Shown here piece by piece: positions 48,966-59,241 of a stretch of 64,000 nucleotides of DNA; position 1 is the stretch's first letter; each line of letters opens with the position of its first letter. Made by a program: the position numbers and the translations under genes. The stretch comes from Lepeophtheirus salmonis (taxonomy: Eukaryota > Arthropoda > Copepoda > Siphonostomatoida > Caligidae): contig NC_052140.2 of assembly GCF_016086655.4 (NCBI RefSeq), forward strand, positions 4,402,001 to 4,466,000, written 5' to 3'. The notes beneath the pieces were generated by a model. That model searched no databases. It saw only the letters and a program-made list of their open reading frames with translations, and was not told the origin of the DNA.

Positions 48966-49049
48966 TCACTCAATGTGAACATCCTTGGAAACAATTATAT
49001 TCTCGATACGAGAACGAAACCTGGAACCAGTCTTCTGGATGTATTTCTT
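48966..49049 (-). pseudogene. Tc1/mariner-type transposase C-terminal scrap
   Basis: Minus-strand translation KKYIQKTGSRFRSRIENIIV followed by SKDVHIE and TGA (48966-48968). The RFR.RIE....K..HIE pattern is the usual end of this superfamily. An upstream block in another frame (DEFNACIIEY, 49050-49090) may continue it. Only about 28 residues are clear. A family different from the 15 and 33 kb copies. Confidence 0.6.
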
Positions 49050-49738
49050 AAAAATATATGGTTGCAGTACTCGATGATGCATGCATTGAACTCGTCCACA
49101 TTATAATGAGACGTTTAACAATCTTGACCTCCAATACCTGAGATCAGATGTCACCAGAAAAAATCGCCCAAGAAAGAGACAAAGTTTTTTGGACCAAACT
49201 TTTGGGTCTCCAATTTTTTTGTCTTTTGAGTTCTACCTCTCTCTCAGAGTCTCTATTTTTTTCTCTTCCTATGGCATACCATAAAATTCTAGATTATATG
49301 GATGATTCCCATTAAAAAAAATGAGAAAAAAATGAATGCAAGACTGTAAACGATTAAAACTTATCTTGCATCCACTTTTTCCTTATGCTTGAATAAATAT
49401 GGATTTATCTTCTTATTATTAGACGGTACAACATCGAGTCACATGATCTGAATAAGCGGATACTTTGTTATGCACCTCTTTGTGAATGATCTTGCAATGG
49501 ATCTATCATTTTGAGCTTAGGACTTAAACATGTATTTAAAACAATATGCAGAGAAAATAGAGAAAAAAAGAAATTAATTTATGACCTATATAGACCTAAA
49601 ATTATATATATATATATTTAATTTGATCCCCATCTGCAAACAATCATTCCCAATATAAGGCAAGAAATACTTACAGACATTTACCACATACTTAGTAAAT
49701 ATGACAGTACAATATCCCTGTCACTACTCCCAAGGATT
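49050..49738. other. No gene seen
   Basis: Anonymous AT-rich DNA. 49060-49200 is slightly GC-richer and may hold more of the transposase remnant. Confidence 0.35.
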
Positions 49739-50065
49739 AGAGATAAGACGGGTCGTGGATGTGTATTATTCAAAAAGATTTGAGATTCAAACCGACTTCA
49801 AACTTTTACGGATCTTAAAAAAGGTCTGAGGGACTTTTGGATTTTAAAAAAAGATCTCAGGGATTTTTCGGATCTTAAAAAAGATCTGAGGGATTTTTTG
49901 GATCCTAAAAAGGTTAATATTATAGCTTAATAAGGTAAAACGGGTCATTGATACAGATTCGAAGTACTCGGGTACGGTATAGGTAAACATGTATTATTCG
50001 TGGTCTTAACGGGATTTGGGCAACTTAAAAAAGATATCAGGGATCTTTCGGATCCTAAAAAGCTT
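49739..50065 (-). repeat. GATC-rich repeat with 30-base minisatellite
   Basis: From 49811, GATCTTAAAAAAGGTCTGAG, GATTTTAAAAAAAGATCTCA, GATCTTAAAAAAGATCTGAG and GATCCTAAAAAGG start at 49811, 49840, 49871 and 49901, a 29-31 base period. A single further unit is at 50025-50062. Three units contain GATCTT...AAGATC-like inverted arms around an A-rich loop, so single strands could form hairpins. 49919-50005 is the inverted partner of 5331-5425. Confidence 0.8.
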
Positions 50066-51751
50066 ATAGTATTGCTTTTTTTTTACTAAATCCTAGTTTT
50101 AGAAGATATATATTATGAATATCAAACGTAGCATCTCTATTTATCGTGATCATTGCATGGAAAATGGAGTGACATCAACATAAACAGTTGTATATTCTGA
50201 TTATTCCAATGTTATTATAACAATAATTTAATAAAAACTAATAATTATTTTCTAATAGTAGTAACATAAGGTTTTTTAATTGCTTCAACATCAGTAATCA
50301 ATAGAAATTTAACACTTATCTGGATTGGGTAAAAAGGCCATAAAATTCGATACAAATATCCTTCTAATTTTGGGTTGGGATCTGGATTCAAGAGTTTGGG
50401 TACCCAAAATTTACTCAAATATTTACGTCTAATGATCCGAACCGACCCAAATCCGAGAATATGTGGATCCTTCCCTTCTTTATCAAGGATTCTTAGAGTA
50501 ATGATGAAGGCTGAAAACTTTCTTTTGAGCATGTGAGGCATCCCCTTGAACTTAAGTTACTCAACAATTATTCTCAAAATCTTTTTACAGTTTAAACTAA
50601 CTCAATTTTTAAGAAAATTATTCATATTCCATTAAGCTTTATCTAATATATATATATATATATTTTTTTTGTTAAGATTGGATGTTTGTGTGACTTTATC
50701 TCTAAGTCTCCAAGTTCTATTTTTTGGCCACAGTACTGGTAGAATTCCACAATTTGACCTAAAGGATCCTTTTATGTCAGCAACAAAGATGGAGGTTATC
50801 TTCTCACCACCTTTCCTATTGTGGACTATGCTAACATCTTTTTCATCCCAGTGAATGATTGCTCTTGGAGTAACCAGTCTTGATTTCAATATTGCGTAAT
50901 ACCGCATAAGTTTATTCAATCATTGATTCGGGTTGCTTGTTCGTTTCACCTTTATACTAATGCTTTATGTGATACAGATAATTCTTTTTTTTTTTTTTTT
51001 GCAGTAAATAAAGTTTTTGATCAGGTTTAAAATTGTTTGGATTTATCTAATCAACACTAGATATATACTAAATTGATGTGGTATCCTGTATAAGTTTACC
51101 CGCACGTCATTCTTTCTCTTCCTATCTCGAAATTGAAGACAGCGACAGAGGATAATTGAAATTCAATTATCGCAACCTTTTAATACTTAGGAAATAAGTT
51201 TGGTATGTGAAGCGTAGGTACGCGAAGAGAAGAGAAGATTTATTGACGATGAAGAGTAGAAGAAACTCGGATAATAGTGAATTCAATGCCTAAATAAAGT
51301 ATTATTACCCATAGTTTACAGTTTATAATCATGGTCCTTATTCAAACTTAATTATTTATTACCTAATAATAAGTCTTAATGTTATATTATATTAATTATC
51401 ATTTGATTTTGTGATGATTTTATCAATAATAATTATTGGAATGAGTTTATTGTTAGGATTATACAATCATACAAACAACTTTTACTGTATATTTATATAC
51501 CTAACAACTATACAATAATAGCAAATGAGCAATTACTAAAAAATAAAAATAATGTACTTTTAATAAGGTAATTTAAATTACGTTTCTTATTTAAAAGGTA
51601 TGAACAAATCAAATTTTATGATATTGACGCTTAGTTTACAATCTATAATTATATCCCCTGTTCAAACATACTTATTTTTTTGTTACCTATATGAAGTTGT
51701 TTTATAATTTTATCGATCACGATTTTTCGAATAAGTTTATACGTTTTACTC
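50066..51751. other. No gene supported
   Basis: A 98-codon frame (50245-50541, -) and a 95-codon frame (50632-50919, -) are open but unrecognised. The second (AIIHWDEKDVSIVHNRKGGE) reads protein-like and could be a transposon or exon scrap. A (TA)9-10 run lies at about 50644-50662 and a T run at about 50987-51000. Confidence 0.35.
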
Positions 51752-52023
51752 GGAACAACTGTCATTTCTGACGATTGGGTAGCCTATCCCAACCTTAAGA
51801 ATGGGGTAGATATGTCACACTTTACTGCTGTGCATAAGTATGATTTTGTGGATCCATTGACTGGAGCTCATACTCAGACGATTGAGTCTTTGTGGAGTTA
51901 TTTCAAGGTTATGTTCAGAGGGTTAGGAGTAATGAATTCCTCTAGATAACTTTTTCAGAAATATTTCAACTAGTATATGTGTAGGAAGTGGCTCAAGGAT
52001 ATTAGTCCTCTACCATTACGCCA
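51752..52023 (+). pseudogene. Merlin (IS1595/ISXO2-like) transposase C-terminal fragment
   Basis: Reads GTTVISDDWVAYPNL (second catalytic aspartate in SDDW), then MSHFTAVHKYDFVDP and TGAHTQTIESLWSYFK, with the glutamate of TIESLW as the third catalytic residue. The FVDP.TGAHTQ.IESLW block is diagnostic of DDE_Tnp_IS1595. After a TAA at 51948 the same frame continues LFQKYFN, stop, YMCRKWLKDISPLPL, the usual arginine/tryptophan tail. No frameshift in 90 codons but two stops; the N-terminal half with the first aspartate is missing. Confidence 0.9.
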
Positions 52024-52522
52024 CAAAAAAAGTGTTCTAGGGATGCAGTACTCACCTTAAGCTTCTGACTAAAAAATTGTATGTTATAATGCAAAATGAT
52101 GTATATCAACATAAAATGAGGCTCACAAAGCACCTATAACTAAAAAAATGATCTGTTTAAAGAAAAAAATTAAGTTTAGTGATTAAAAAAGAAAAAACAG
52201 TTGTTGCGTGTGTTCTTTCTTCTTTTAAATAATACAGAAGGTCTTTGTAGCAGTAGTTAATTTTCTCCAACCAAGAGCTGATATTAGTAAATACTTTAAT
52301 TTAGTAATGCCATATGTCTCACTCCCGCCTTTTCTTCGCACTCTCACAAAAATCTCATCTCTACCTATAAGTAACCTAATAACAAATGAGTATTTTCTTA
52401 TATCTCCTGGCATGAATTAATTTTGAATCTTTCACAACTATATAAAAATATTAAATAAATTACTTAATATTTACTAGGTCCCTAGGAAATGATAAATTTT
52501 GTCGAGTATCTACTATTTTTCT
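52024..52522. other. No gene seen
   Basis: AT-rich; a 62-codon minus frame at 52225-52413 has no recognisable motif. Confidence 0.4.
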
Positions 52523-52589
52523 CAGTATACCGCTACTATAGTGGTATCCGAGTACTAAAGAGTTTAAAACGGTACTATACTAAATTGCC
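52523..52589 (+). repeat. GTATACCG repeat, partner at 10881-10946
   Basis: CAGTATACCGCTACTATAG, GTGGTATCCGAGTACTAAAG and a GGTACTATACTAAATTGCC end correspond in order to the 10.9 kb copy. Confidence 0.5.
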
Positions 52590-52973
52590 ATTGGAAGTGC
52601 TTTTTCAGCACCATTACGTCATAAAGAAATTGGTCAGTCGATGACGTAATCTTCCAAATTTATGAGCCATAAAATTAGACTTTTTCAAAACAAAGTAGGA
52701 TTAAATATTGTTTTTTATAATGTCATCAAATTTCTGAACTACTTCTCTCATCTAGCCGAAACAAAAGCCTTGCAGTCGCCATTGTAGGTGCAAGTGAATT
52801 GCATTTTTATTTTTTATTATTAGTCAAATAAGTTTTGAAATAGGGATATTGATTTTGGTAGCGAAACCGGTACAAAAATATTGCTATCGTGATAAAATGA
52901 GTATTTACATATTTTTTCATATTATTTTGGTGTATACTTTTCAGTAATTTTATGTTTTTTTATAATTTCAGAG
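52590..52973. other. No gene seen
   Basis: Contains another GGTAGCGAAACCGGTAC word near 52855, probably a further decayed piece of the GTATACCG family. Ends with a T-rich tract leading to a splice-acceptor-like site. Confidence 0.35.
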
Positions 52974-53192
52974 ATAAACATTGATTATAAATATGGCAAG
53001 ACAATCGGAGCATAATTCAATAGAACTCTCTAAAAGTGTCGTCGTCAGAGTGGAAAATAATGAATCCATTTCTTCAGAAATCATTTATGACCGAAGTGTT
53101 AAGAATAATACTAGATTAAATCGATACTCTAGTACATCCTTTACTCACAATGATAAAAATCGATTTCTTCAATCATTTAGAGGAAAAGAATC
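52974..53192 (+). CDS. Candidate first coding exon of a host gene
   Basis: A T-rich tract followed by TTTCAG at about 52965-52970 is a good splice acceptor. After a short leader (ATAAACATTGATTATAAAT) an ATG at 52993-52995 in AATATGGC context starts MARQSEHNSIELSKSVVVRV, a hydrophilic, serine/asparagine/arginine-rich protein that reads unlike random AT-rich DNA for about 66 codons. AAG/GTTTGA at about 53192 could be a weak donor; beyond it the frame becomes hydrophobic and stops at 53247. No domain recognised. Best candidate for non-transposon coding sequence in the window, but a single isolated exon cannot be confirmed. Confidence 0.4.
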
Positions 53193-53247
53193 AAGGTTTG
53201 AATCATTTTATTTGTTTTTACGTTACATACTAATGGTTGCACTATAG

Positions 53248-54790
53248 GGCGTTCCTTTTTTATTTATAAGTTATTATTTAATAACAGTAGTACCCACCTT
53301 TGATCAGAATTATTAAATGTAGTCGAACAGACAAACTTTGCTCATTAAATATAGAAGATCCCACAAGATACACAAGAAATCTTTTTTGTTACCCCCCGTT
53401 TTTCATAAACACACTCACACGTAGTTACTCAATATATACTCTGCTTAAGAATGAACGAATAATAATAACATCTAGAGAAAAAAAATTAATATGACGTTAC
53501 AACTAGTGAGTCAGAGAGTACTTTCGTCTCTAGAGTGCTATCTGGCTGAGCTTTAGCTACATACAGTCAATGCTACATGCTTAACATGATTGTTATTTCT
53601 TGGGTCAAAAATGACTCGATAAAGATAAATTTTGCTTTATATGAATCTATAGCAGAGGTTGTGTGATTCATTTATATACTAATATCCTTTCACAAAATGG
53701 AGTAACTTTGAAGCTTGTGCAGTCTTCAGTACCAATATATCATAGCCAGAAAGAAATTTTCATTGAAAATAGCTTTTAATTAAAGCTTTTTCCCAAACCA
53801 ACGAATCAAATGGTTACTTAAAGCATCATACAACCAGTTATATCAATCAGATCCCGTAGCTTTTTGAGTCTGTGTAAAGTAATATAATATTACAATCTCG
53901 CAAACTCTCTAATAAATCAATGCAAATTTTTATCAATATTAAAACTTTTCTGCTTGATACGGAATGTGATTTACGTTTATTTCCTTCAACTTGATATTAA
54001 GTGTATTAAATTTCCGTTTCTTCCCTTTAAATACTAAGACAAGTGCTTCTATGAATTTTTAAGACACTCTAACATTAAAATGGATACTTCAAGAATAAAA
54101 AACTTTTCTCTTGGTAGTTGTTACATATGATAATGTACAAAGTCCGGTTAAATTAGTGAAACATATTTTGGAACTCAAAATAACTCTTTTCATAGACATC
54201 CAATAAGTTTGTTATGCAACAATAAGAGATGATTTCAGCTCTAATCTCAATTTGTCAAAAGTAATGGTCGATAATGAGTTTTTGATCTTTTTTGTTTAAT
54301 TAAGCGATATAGTATATATATTTTTAAACCTAATTTTTTTTAAGATGCTGTCTTTTTATAAATATTAACTATTAAATTTTAGAACAACAATTAATAATTA
54401 AGCAAAATAACTGGAAGAACTACACTATAACAATATCAATAAACATTTTAGTTTAAAATTAGACGTCCAGAGAAGGACCATTTTTTCCATTCTCTTCTCA
54501 CTCTAAAACTTCCCTTTTCTTGAAGAAGTACTTTTTTTTATAATTTTGGTGGATCATGTCCACTAGGGTGCCACAAGACGTATATCGTAATTTTTTCCCC
54601 TCATAATGTTTTTTATTTCTTTTCAACCTCAGGTACTCAAATATAAAAAAAAATATATATAGGTTAAGATTTAAATATCTTTATTTTAACTCAGTAAAAA
54701 TGATCATTCATTCATACGAAAATAAACGGAAAAAAAGAATACAAGATATTATGATGAATAGTTAATATCTAAACAAGTCGAACTCCTACA
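53248..54790. other. No gene seen
   Basis: AT-rich. No convincing downstream exon for 52974-53192 was found. The right part (below 54790) should hold the 3' LTR of the gypsy-type element, but I cannot identify its outer boundary. Confidence 0.35.
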
Positions 54791-54800
54791 CTATTCCCCC
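54791..54800 (-). promoter_or_regulatory. Possible polypurine tract and LTR start
   Basis: On minus, 3' of the integrase, GGGGGAATAG is followed by TGTAGGAGTTCG. A purine run directly before TG is typical of the plus-strand primer and 3' LTR edge of gypsy-type elements. The second LTR was not found, so this is tentative. Confidence 0.35.
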
Positions 54801-54832
54801 TAGACGACAAAGTTAGTAAAGAGATCGTCTAG

Positions 54833-56240
54833 TTAGTAATACACAATAAAATGCATCATAAAAACATTGATAAATAAACAAATAGATAACTCTTCAGTTG
54901 TAGATCTTGTGCATTTTATAGTTGGAGACGCTGGAAGGATACTTGGAACTCCAAATACAGGTCTATCTACCAAGACACTGTCAGTTCTTGATCCAAAGTT
55001 CAATTTATGGTAACAATCATACCTCTCAATCACCTTAAACGGGCCCAAGAAATTTGGAGAAAGATACTCTTTTATGGGTTTATTTTTATGTGTTTGCTAA
55101 TGGCTCCATTATTGAAGTGTCTCGGAGAAACGTGTGTTATTTTCTACGTTGTTTTAAAGAAACTTTCGACGTCGAGGTTGCAGGAAGTTAAGGTGGACGT
55201 ATTAAAGAAATTAAAGACCATGGATCCTGAGCAGCGTTTGAGTAATTGAAAATGTGACTATTTAGAACCTTGTTCTATTGGGACTGAGTTCCTCAATCCC
55301 ATACAACTATAGGTAGTGCATTGATCCAGTCTTCTTTTTCTTCCAGCATTCGTGCTACTAGCACGGTCTTAAATGAGCTGTGGAAACGTTGTATGAGTCC
55401 GTTGGACTCTAGATGATACGACGTTGTGTTCTTGCTTGCAATTCCGTGTCTCCTGCAAACACCTATCTTGTGAACTGTTTTCTTCGGTCAGACACAATGG
55501 TTTCTGGAACTTCAAACCTCGAAATACAACCACTCAAAAAATTATTGACTATTGTCTTGGAAGTTATATCTGGAATAGGTATCACTTCGGCCCATCTTGT
55601 GAAACAATCCATAGTAGTTAGGGCATAGTGCTGTCCCTGACTTAGTAGGAATGGGCCGATTATGTCTACGTGAATAAAGGAAAGTCTTTCAGATGGAGGA
55701 TCCATGGACTCCGAAGAGACAAGGAAAATTTTCGATGTACAAAAACACATTTGAAATTCCTCGTAGAATGGAATCAATGAGGCTCTGAAATGTCTCAGCA
55801 GCATTTTTAAGACAAAAATGCATCCTCAGATATTTATATTAACCAAATTGTGTAATTACAGTTTTATTTATAATTAATATTCATGATTATTTGGTTATAC
55901 GTTCTATGTAAATCCATTTGAGTAAAAACTGTCATACTTTTTAGATTAGCCACCAAATCTCTTCGATTTTGGGAGAGGATACCGATCAAGGTCCGGCATC
56001 CTATGTAATTTACGATATTCGCCGAACATTCTCCAGCTTCCTTTGGTTTTTGGAACGACATGAATAGTGGAAGGAAAATTAGAAGAAGACGATCATAGGA
56101 TTCCTTTTTACAACAATTCTTTGATTTCGTCTCGAACAAAATTTAACTTCTCACCATCTAACTTTTGTGATTTGGAAAAGTAAGAAGGACCTTTCGTCTC
56201 GATATGGTGTTCAACTCCGTGAGCGGGATAAGTTTCAATG
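54833..56240 (-). pseudogene. Ty3/gypsy-type pol remnant: RT joined directly to integrase
   Basis: Minus strand, 5' to 3'. RT N-terminal region from about 56220 (HHIETKGPSY, later MPDLDRYPLPKSK). RT palm pieces KNAAETFQSLIDSILRG (about 55800) and a YIEN where active enzymes have YIDD. Then, within a few codons and after a frame change, integrase core (SFIHVDIIGPFLLSQG, YALTTMDCFTRWAEVIP, FEVPETIVSD), SNGLIQRFH, and a C-terminal GPFKVIERYDCYH block ending near 54930. The RNase H domain and zinc-binding integrase N-terminus are missing. Multiple frameshifts. No envelope-like frame seen. Confidence 0.88.
54925..55040 (-). repeat. Integrase-tail duplication, copy 1
   Basis: GAGACGCTGGAAGGATAC and TTCTTGATCCAAAG, GTAACAATC and CCTCTCAATCACC occur here and, in the same order and orientation, at 56266-56388. 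This copy is in the expected place, after the integrase core. Confidence 0.85.
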
Positions 56241-56265
56241 AAACTTTTGTTATCAAAGACATCGG

Positions 56266-56388
56266 AGACGCTGGAAGGATACATGGAACTCCAAATGCAG
56301 GTGGAAGTCTATCCATCGAGACATTGTCAATTCTTGATCCAAAGTCCAATTTATAGTAACAATCGTGCCTCTCAATCACCATATCTAA
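56266..56388 (-). repeat. Integrase-tail duplication, copy 2, upstream of RT
   Basis: Encodes VIERHDCYYKLDFGSRIDNV and a SMDRLPPAFGVP end, the same block as the integrase C-terminus at 54925-55040, but it lies 5' of the RT. This suggests a rearranged or tandem element in which one unit's tail abuts the next unit's RT. Confidence 0.8.
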
Positions 56389-56400
56389 GCCCTCTATAAC

Positions 56401-57249
56401 AGGTGCCGAAGCTTAAAGTCAATTCGATGACTTGATCGTAGGGTAGACTGGAAAATTTACATTCAAATTAAGATGACACGGAAAGTCATAAAGTTACTTT
56501 AACTTATTTGACAATTAGTATATAGATGTATGTCTGTTGTTGTCTAAAACTTTGGTTTGTCTAATTTGAAGTATCTCCAAGTAATTCTATAAAACGTGCT
56601 TTAATTTTCTCTGGTCTACCCTACTTTATATAAAGTTGAGTCTATCTTTCAGAATTAATAAGCAATTAGACTCTATTTAATATATTTGAACTATTTTTAC
56701 TTAATAACACAATAAATTAATGTTATTGAATATAACATTTGTTCCTCATCCGATTTAATTAAAACTTGTTTTTTCATATTTAAGTAGCTTTGATCAAATA
56801 GAAAATAATTGTGTGGCGATATACATTTTAGAAAAATTACTTTTGATTTTATGGACATATTAATTAAGAAATAAGTTCGAGTGAAGTCTCAAAAGTAAAG
56901 TCCACTATAATACGACTCCAAGTCAAGTCGCGAGTTTTTGGTTACGTGAGTTAGTGACTCTTATTAAAATTTTAACCTATAAAACCTATAAAATCTTGTC
57001 GATCTGAAAATGAATTCTAGTCGAGTTACGAGTCTTTCATATTGAGTCCTTGTCAAATCTGAAATTTATTTTTTCTAGTCCAAGTAGAGTCTTCCTCGAG
57101 TTCGAAGTCCCAATTTAATAATAGCTAACAACAACCCTTGTCGAAATCTCCAATTATAATTAGTGACTTTTAATTATAATTAATTGAGGACCAAATAAAC
57201 TGAATATTTTTTTCACTTCACTTCTATATAGTGCAACTATAGAAAACAG
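56401..57249. other. No gene seen
   Basis: AT-rich, with CTCGAGTTCGAAGTCC-type words at 56930-57120 that recur loosely (GAGTC, AAGTC), possibly a decayed repeat. Confidence 0.35.
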
Positions 57250-57612
57250 CACGCACTTTCAATAGTGTTGCGTCGTCAACGCTACCTCGTGTCACCTCTC
57301 CTCTTCATAGCTGCTCTTAACGAATTTACAGAAACAATTCAATGTAACTACAGGGGGTTTGGATTAATTTTTGTACACCAGATGCAAAGCATCTACCTTA
57401 ATCTCCTTGATATTACTTTAATGGTTGAGTCAAACTCAGAAAAACAAATAAAAAAGAGGATTGAAATTATATTAAAGTGTTCGGATATTTTTGAGGTCAG
57501 AAGTTGTCTCACAATAAATATGAAGAAGACTTCCATTCTTCCAATGAAAAAATCTTCATCAAATAAAAGAAGGCTTTATCAATTACAGCGGATACATAAA
57601 CTCCAAAAATAA
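57250..57612 (+). pseudogene. Non-LTR reverse transcriptase fragment (motifs B to D)
   Basis: Reads LRRQRYLVSPLLFIAALNEF (motif B: Q/R.G..LSPLLF), GFGLIFV, then LNLLDITLMVESN. In relatives the last is LLYADDTLL.AES, so the YAD of the catalytic box is lost. Then EKQIKKRIEIILKCSDIFEV and LTINMKKTSIL (motif D/thumb). One clean frame of about 115 codons ends at 57610. Different in sequence from the 1-246 fragment, so probably a second LINE family. Confidence 0.8.
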
Positions 57613-57702
57613 AATTTAGATTTGTTATAGATGAAGATATCAGTCGTTGGAGAAAATGACTAACACATGCTATTATAATATTGTACTAATAGATTTATTA
57701 TG

Positions 57703-57831
57703 CGTAACTCTGGATATATACAATAAATATTATTAAGTATTAATTGTATTTATACAAATTTAATTAATGAGTTTCGATATAACTGATACTACAAGTATTA
57801 TACCAGGTGCCTAATTTCTTAGAATTGCTCC
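57703..57831 (-). repeat. Dispersed repeat, inverted partner of 3243-3371
   Basis: Reverse complement aligns with 3243-3371 throughout. Its left edge lies 91 bases after the LINE fragment ends, so it might be a LINE 3' tail, though nothing similar adjoins the 3.2 kb copy on its equivalent side. Confidence 0.8.
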
Positions 57832-58107
57832 TTTCTATTTATTAATCATTATTTGTCTACGAAAACTTATCCAAAAAAACCATCCTCAGAAAGTTTGTAA
57901 ACATAATTATAATATTAATATAAAATTGTTTGCTTGATTCTAAGGGAATAGTATCAGCATATTTAAAAAAATACTAAATAAGAATTTTACGACAATAAAA
58001 TTAACATTCAATTAATCCAGACAAAATTGTGGTTGATGAACAGTGAATGGATAATGATTTAATTAATTAATGAAAAGAATAGGTATACATTAGCATTAAG
58101 TAATATA

Positions 58108-58428
58108 GATATAAACAAGGTTAATAGAAATACAAGATTATACCATAACGCTTGTACGACTGATGTTTGACTTCCACCACACTTTCAATATTGACGTAAT
58201 AGTAGATGAGTGGTTGCGTGTTTTGTCAAAATCTGTTTTTCTTTCCCAGCAGTCGGTACAACACATTAAATTGAAAATTCTAACAATATTAATGTCATAG
58301 ATTATAAGTGATAATAGATTATCCGCCTGTCTTGCCCAACAGTCGGTACAATATATCAGATTGAAAATTCTAGCAAGCCCGATTACATGATGGTCTAACC
58401 TTGTATTTCTATTAACCTTCGATATAAA
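58108..58428. mobile_element. MITE of about 305 bases with 8-base target duplication
   Basis: AAGGTTAATAGAAATACAAG at 58117-58136 is perfectly inverted at 58400-58419, and the similarity continues inward (ATTATACCAT against GTTAGACCAT) for about 31 bases. GATATAAA flanks both sides exactly (58108-58115 and 58421-58428). The interior has an 88-base direct duplication around CAGTCGGTACAA (58246 and 58334). There is no coding frame. An 8-base duplication and about 31-base ends fit a hAT or P-element mover. Confidence 0.9.
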
Positions 58429-58565
58429 TTATATTAGTAACTACTAATAAGAAAATGAATACCAAGTAGTTCTTCTAAAATACACACGCTCGTTTATAGC
58501 GTTCAAATCCTGTAGTAAAAGAGATCTTTGGCAGAAGCGTTGCACTTCAAGTTCTATATAATTAT

Positions 58566-59241
58566 AGTTGATAATATTGTAGAGAAAAACGTGTGCAAGG
58601 AGGAGGGGGAAAAAAAGACATATGGTATCATTATTTAAAATACTGATGTGATTATCATCTGTCTGCTTTATTATGATTTTTGAGGGTATAACGAATGTAT
58701 TTATTAGCAAAATGTTTAATCAAGATATACTACGTATAATTGACTTCGACGTTTTTTATCCGTTACAGTAGATTTGAAAACGTCACACTCCATGAAATTG
58801 TAATTCATTATGAACCTTATTCTCAGAATAATAGCAAATGAAACGACAAAGTAGAGTATTTGAAATATATTTGAAGCTCAAAGTTTAAAAAAGAAGGGTT
58901 TAATTAAATATAATCTAGATACTAAAAAATAAACCATTAAACATTTAAGTTAAATATACAAAATTAAACAATTAAAATCATATAACTATTAATAATAATA
59001 AATTATAAATACAGAATATTGAAATAATAGATTGATCCAGATAATTTTTTCTTGTTTTAACATCGGAATTCAGTTAAATATGTCATAACTTTAGGTTGCA
59101 ATACACAAGCGAGACGTGGAGTTTAATTAAAAAGATAATCACCCCTCTTCTTCATGTGGAAGTTGCTATATACAATTGTGCACAGGATAGATATATCTCT
59201 ACCGATGAGATCTAACTAATTATTAATAATAAAGTAAATGT
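58566..59241 (+). repeat. 0.67 kb duplicated repeat, copy B
   Basis: Full-length partner of 22788-23458 in the same orientation, with scattered substitutions and small indels. Begins about 145 bases after the MITE. Confidence 0.9.

Noticed and set aside
50245..50541. 98-codon minus-strand frame with proline/leucine stretches
   Set aside because: Its open state seems to come from decayed GATCC/GACCC-type repeat words; no protein family recognised.
50644..50662. TA dinucleotide run as a functional element
   Set aside because: Short microsatellite, common in such AT-rich DNA.
54833..56388. Endogenous retrovirus
   Set aside because: RT and integrase are of the Ty3/gypsy retrotransposon type and no envelope-like frame was seen.
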